64,000 bases of DNA from NCBI RefSeq assembly GCF_009708035.1, contig NZ_WMBQ01000002.1:434001-498000 (forward strand), given 5' to 3'. Below the pieces are notes generated by a model. It saw nothing but the letters and a program-made list of their open reading frames with translations. It was not told where the DNA came from and made no database searches. This DNA is from Hyphomicrobium album (lineage in GTDB: Bacteria > Pseudomonadota > Alphaproteobacteria > Rhizobiales > Hyphomicrobiaceae). Of this stretch, positions 60,877-64,000 are shown piece by piece (the first letter of the stretch is position 1; every line of letters begins with the position of its first letter). Position numbers and translations under genes: made by a program.

Positions 60877-61251
60877 ATGCGCAGAGGATGTCTCGCACTT
60901 ATCGGCGTGATGCTCGCCGGTCTGCCTGCCACGGCGCAGGATGCATCCAAAGGCGAAGCCGTCTTCAAGCGGTGCCGCGCCTGCCACGCGATCGGTCCCG
61001 CCGCGCAGAACAAGGCGGGGCCTGCGCTTACTGGCATCGTCGGCCGCAAGGCCGGCACCGTCGCCGGTTTCAACTACTCGGATGCCATGAAGGACGCGGG
61101 CTCTGGCGGTATCGTTTGGACAGAGCAGACGCTCGAGCAGTTCCTGGCATCGCCCGACACATTCGTGCCGAACAACGTCATGGCTTCTCCGGGCATCAAG
61201 AACCCTGACGACCTCAAGGATCTCGTCGCGTTCCTCAAACTTCACAAATAG
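60877..61251 (+). CDS. Class I cytochrome c (cytochrome c2-like), exported
   Basis: From the ATG at 60877 (CCGGGAGGG upstream) a 124-residue protein with a signal peptide, MRRGCLALIGVMLAGLPATA, cleaved near residue 20. Heme is bound by CRACH near residue 33 in FKRCRACHAIGPAAQNKAGP. The axial Met is in NNVMASPGIKN, and the C-terminal helix is DLKDLVAFLKLHK. It is a periplasmic electron carrier. Placed between the LysR gene and lutABC, it may accept electrons from hydroxy-acid oxidation indirectly, but this is inference. Confidence 0.93.
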   Translation: MRRGCLALIGVMLAGLPATAQDASKGEAVFKRCRACHAIGPAAQNKAGPALTGIVGRKAGTVAGFNYSDAMKDAGSGGIVWTEQTLEQFLASPDTFVPNNVMASPGIKNPDDLKDLVAFLKLHK

Positions 61252-61301
61252 ACGCCGCCACCGTCGCGTGGGGAGGCGATAAGAAACCAGGCGGACCTGC
61301 G

Positions 61302-62090
61302 ATGACCGAAGGCTATGCCAGACGGCCGCGTGTCGGCCTTTTCGTCACCTGCCTCGTCGATCTGCTACGGCCGTCCGTCGGGTTCGCCGCCGTGCGCCTT
61401 TTGGAGGCGGCCGGCTGCGAGGTCGTGGTCCCGCGTAGACAGACCTGCTGCGGTCAGCCGGCCTACAACAGCGGCGACGAGGGAAGCGCCAGGGCGCTGG
61501 CAGTGCAGACGATCGAAGCTTTTGACGGGCTCGACTACGTGGTGGCACCGTCGGGATCGTGCGCGGCCATGCTCAAACTCCACTATCCGCGCTTGATGCA
61601 CGGCGACGAGGAGGCGCAAGCGCGTGCCCGGTCATTCGGCGAGCGGGTGCACGAGCTGGTCTCATTTTTGGTGGACGTGCGCGGCGTCACTGCCGTTCCC
61701 GGCAGCTTCTCCGGGCGTGTCACCTATCACGACGGCTGCTCGGGTTTGCGCGAGCTCAAGATCAAGCAGCAGCCGCGCGCGCTGCTCGCCGCCGTGCCGG
61801 GGCTGCAGCTGGTCGAGATGCACGGAACGGACACGTGCTGTGGGTTCGGTGGGCTGTTCTCGGTCAAGTTTCCCGACATCTCCAACGCGATGGTCGAGGC
61901 GAAGGTGGCGAATGCCGCCGCGGTCGCGCCTGACCTCGTGCTCGCCGGTGACCTCGGTTGCTTGATGAACGTCGCCGGCAAGCTCGCGCGGCAGGGTTCG
62001 GCCATCGGCTGCCGTCACGTGGCGGAGGTGCTTGCCGGCGAAATGACCGAGCCGCCCATCGCGCACGCCGCCGAGCGGGGCGCATCGTGA
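61302..62090 (+). CDS. lutA: L-lactate utilisation Fe-S protein LutA (LldE)
   Basis: A 262-residue CCG-domain protein. RVGLFVTCLVDLLRPSVGFA starts it, and the two cysteine-rich domains have RRQTCCGQPAYNSGD and GTDTCCGFGGLFSVKFPDIS, as in LutA/YkgE. With LutB and LutC it forms an L-lactate dehydrogenase complex. The ATG is 50 bases from the cytochrome gene, and its stop overlaps the lutB start. Confidence 0.94.
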   Translation: MTEGYARRPRVGLFVTCLVDLLRPSVGFAAVRLLEAAGCEVVVPRRQTCCGQPAYNSGDEGSARALAVQTIEAFDGLDYVVAPSGSCAAMLKLHYPRLMHGDEEAQARARSFGERVHELVSFLVDVRGVTAVPGSFSGRVTYHDGCSGLRELKIKQQPRALLAAVPGLQLVEMHGTDTCCGFGGLFSVKFPDISNAMVEAKVANAAAVAPDLVLAGDLGCLMNVAGKLARQGSAIGCRHVAEVLAGEMTEPPIAHAAERGAS

Positions 62091-63508
62091 CGCGCGCAGC
62101 AGCCTTCGAGGCGGGCGTCGCGGCGGCGCTGGCCAATCAGTCCCTGCAACGCGCCCTCGCCGACGTTCCCGCGGGCTTCGTCGCCGCCCGGGCGCGGGCC
62201 AAGGCCGCGCTGCCTGAGTTCGAGGCCCTGCGGCGCACCGGTCGCGATATTCGCGACCACACGCTGGCGAACTTGGACGTTTATCTGGAAGCGTTCGAGG
62301 CCAACGCGACGAGCGCCGGCAGCGTGGTGCACTGGGCGCAGACCGGCGCGGAAGCCTGCGAGATCATCCTCGGCATCTGCCGCGAAGCGGGGGCGCGCGT
62401 CGTCACCAAGAGCAAGTCGATGGTCTCCGAGGAGATCGCACTGCGCGAGCGCCTGCAGGAAGCGGCCCTAGAGGTGGTCGAGACCGATCTCGGTGAATAC
62501 CTCATCCAGATCCGCAACGAGACGCCGAGCCACATCATCGCGCCGGCCATCCATCTGCGCGCCGATGATGTTGCCGACGAGTTCCGCCGCCATCACGGTC
62601 ACCTGGACGCCGGACGCGATCTGTCGACGCCCGAGATCCTTGTCGGCGAGGCGCGCAGCGTCCTGCGCGAGAAGTTCCTCGCCGCCGAGGTCGGGATTAC
62701 GGGCGCCAACTTCCTTGTGGCGCAGACCGGATCGGCGATCGTCGTCACCAACGAGGGCAACGCCGACCTGACCATGACGCTGCCCAAGGTGCATATCGTG
62801 CTGGCGTCGATCGACAAGGTGATCCCGACGCTCGCCGATGCCTGGCCGTTGCTGCGCCTGCTCGCGCGCTCGGCCACCGGGCAGGACTTCACCGCCTATA
62901 CGACGCTCGTCACCGGGCCACGCCGTCCGGCCGATGCCGACGGCCCAACGGCTTCCCACGTCGTCATCGTCGACAACGGGCGTTCGGCGCTGCTCGGCAG
63001 CGAGCTGCAGCCGGTGCTGCGCTGCATCCGCTGCGGCGCCTGCATGAACCATTGCCCGGTCTACTGTACGATCGGCGGCCACGCCTACGGTTCCGTCTAT
63101 CCCGGACCGATCGGGGCCGTTCTGTCGCCGGCGCTCGCCGGCGTGCCGGAAGCCGGTCACCTCGCCCAGGCGTCGACCTTCTGCGGTCGCTGCGAGGAGG
63201 TATGCCCGGTCGAGATCCCGCTCGTCTCGCTGATGCGCACCTGGCGCGAAGCAGCGCTCGCGCAGCCTTCTTCGTGGACGGCGCGGGCCATGCTGCGCGC
63301 CTGGGCGGGGCTCGCCCGCCGGCCGCTGCTCTATCGACTTGCAGCCCGGATCGCCGCCGGCATGCTCGCGCTGCTTGGGCGCGGCACGGGCCGGCTGGCG
63401 TGGCTGCCGATGGGTGCACCCTGGACTCGCGATCGCGATTTTCCAGCGCCTCAAGGCCGAACGTTCCAGGACATGTGGGCGCGGCGGATACGGGAGCCCG
63501 CGCCATGA
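62087..63508 (+). CDS. lutB: L-lactate utilisation iron-sulfur protein LutB (LldF)
   Basis: The GTG at 62087 overlaps the lutA stop (GTGA) and gives 473 residues; longer frames start inside lutA. The LUD domain has VVTKSKSMVSEEIAL and GITGANFLVAQTGSAIVVTNEGN. Two [4Fe-4S] motifs follow, CIRCGACMNHCPVYCTIGG near residue 310 and CGRCEEVCPVEIPL near 365. It is the electron-transfer/catalytic core of the LutABC complex. Codon use and length are normal. Confidence 0.95.
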   Translation: MTRAAAFEAGVAAALANQSLQRALADVPAGFVAARARAKAALPEFEALRRTGRDIRDHTLANLDVYLEAFEANATSAGSVVHWAQTGAEACEIILGICREAGARVVTKSKSMVSEEIALRERLQEAALEVVETDLGEYLIQIRNETPSHIIAPAIHLRADDVADEFRRHHGHLDAGRDLSTPEILVGEARSVLREKFLAAEVGITGANFLVAQTGSAIVVTNEGNADLTMTLPKVHIVLASIDKVIPTLADAWPLLRLLARSATGQDFTAYTTLVTGPRRPADADGPTASHVVIVDNGRSALLGSELQPVLRCIRCGACMNHCPVYCTIGGHAYGSVYPGPIGAVLSPALAGVPEAGHLAQASTFCGRCEEVCPVEIPLVSLMRTWREAALAQPSSWTARAMLRAWAGLARRPLLYRLAARIAAGMLALLGRGTGRLAWLPMGAPWTRDRDFPAPQGRTFQDMWARRIREPAP

Positions 63509-64000
63509 GCCGCGCGCGAATTATCGACGGCATCAGCGCCACCTTGGACGCGGCGACCGACGCGACGGTGCGCCGGCGCAGCGTCGCACAGAGGCTGGCC
63601 CAACCGCTCACGCACCCCCGACCGCGGCGCGCAATGCATGAAGGCGTGGAGCGCGTGACCCAGTTCAAGCAGTTCCAACGCGCGCTCGGCGTCGACGTCG
63701 TCGATGTCGCCACCGACACGGAGATCCCTGCGGCTGTCGCCGGCTATCTTGCGGCGCTGGGGCTGCCGCTGCGCCTGCGTTGCGGCAACGATCGGCAGCT
63801 TGCGGCGCTGGCGTGGGCAAGCGTCGCGCCGCTCGGCATCGATATCGGTGCGGCGGAGGAAGGTGATGCCGTCGGGCTGTCGCGCGCCATCGCCGGCGTA
63901 GCGGAAACAGGCACGCTGATGCTCGCCTCGGGGAGCGGCAACCCGGTGACGGTCGGTCTGCTGCCGGAGACGCACATTGTGGTGCTTCACGCCGATACGA
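63505..64000 (+). CDS. lutC: L-lactate utilisation protein LutC (partial, runs off the window)
   Basis: The ATG overlaps the lutB stop (ATGA). The 165 visible residues begin MSRARIIDGISATLDAATDA and contain the LUD-domain stretch AVGLSRAIAGVAETGTLMLASGSGNP and LLPETHIVVLHAD, equivalent to LutC/YkgG. The C-terminus lies beyond the window end. It completes the lutABC operon. Confidence 0.92.
   Translation, partial: MSRARIIDGISATLDAATDATVRRRSVAQRLAQPLTHPRPRRAMHEGVERVTQFKQFQRALGVDVVDVATDTEIPAAVAGYLAALGLPLRLRCGNDRQLAALAWASVAPLGIDIGAAEEGDAVGLSRAIAGVAETGTLMLASGSGNPVTVGLLPETHIVVLHADT

Overview
The window is a high-GC alphaproteobacterial chromosome segment, most like a member of the Hyphomicrobiales (Rhizobiales). 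The evidence is core-gene content and order: chvI-chvG-hprK-EIIA(Man)-HPr followed by ahcY, a DivL-like kinase and a TsaE/sugar-kinase fusion; the DUF4170-MsbA and acyltransferase/WaaA-LpxK-DUF2093 lipid A block; and short intergenic palindromes typical of that order. No rRNA, tRNA or CRISPR array was found. Genus cannot be fixed from the sequence alone.

Layout. 1-5854: leftward core operon (MurU-like nucleotidyltransferase fragment, TsaE-AmgK-type fusion, DivL-like pseudokinase, ahcY). 5998-8181: an intact IS1595-family element with terminal inverted repeats and an 8-bp target duplication, carrying a proteasome-like Ntn-hydrolase as cargo, inserted just upstream of ahcY. 8374-9837: TadG-like pilus protein with a vWA domain. 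9921-14056: PTS-Ntr/HprK and ChvGI. 14193-14948: HugZ-like heme-utilisation protein. 15136-28552: a block of accessory genes (PepSY/TonB siderophore uptake, IorAB molybdenum hydroxylase, Amt transporter, and a three-gene dynamin-like GTPase cluster). It is bounded by a pyrE 3' remnant on the left and intact pyrE on the right, as expected for an old island integrated at the pyrE 3' end.

29362-45099: a GT39-type glycosyltransferase, a His-rich redoxin, a HAD phosphatase, a lone TIR-domain protein, small exported proteins, PspC, RsmD, an RluB-like synthase, TadA, a cytoplasmic double-PAS chemoreceptor with CheW, a patatin, PurD, XseA and DUF2093. 45096-51332: lipid A/Kdo genes (LpxK, an acyltransferase-WaaA fusion, a tyrosine-phosphatase-like protein, MsbA, DUF4170). 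51563-55308: UbiA, HisS and a metallophosphatase. 55305-64000: glycolate oxidase GlcDEF, divergent LysR, a cytochrome c, and LutABC lactate oxidation genes (lutC runs off the end).

The strongest unusual signals are: (1) the IS1595-family element carrying a predicted proteasome/HslV-like threonine hydrolase whose GTG start would expose the catalytic Thr; (2) a 165-bp composite repeat made of two different ~75-bp palindromes held at 15-16-bp spacing, present four times and each time just upstream of a leftward gene; (3) the TM/Sel1-like plus paired dynamin-like GTPase operon; (4) a 25-bp perfect inverted repeat enclosing three smaller hairpins; and (5) the pyrE remnant marking a probable 13-kb island.
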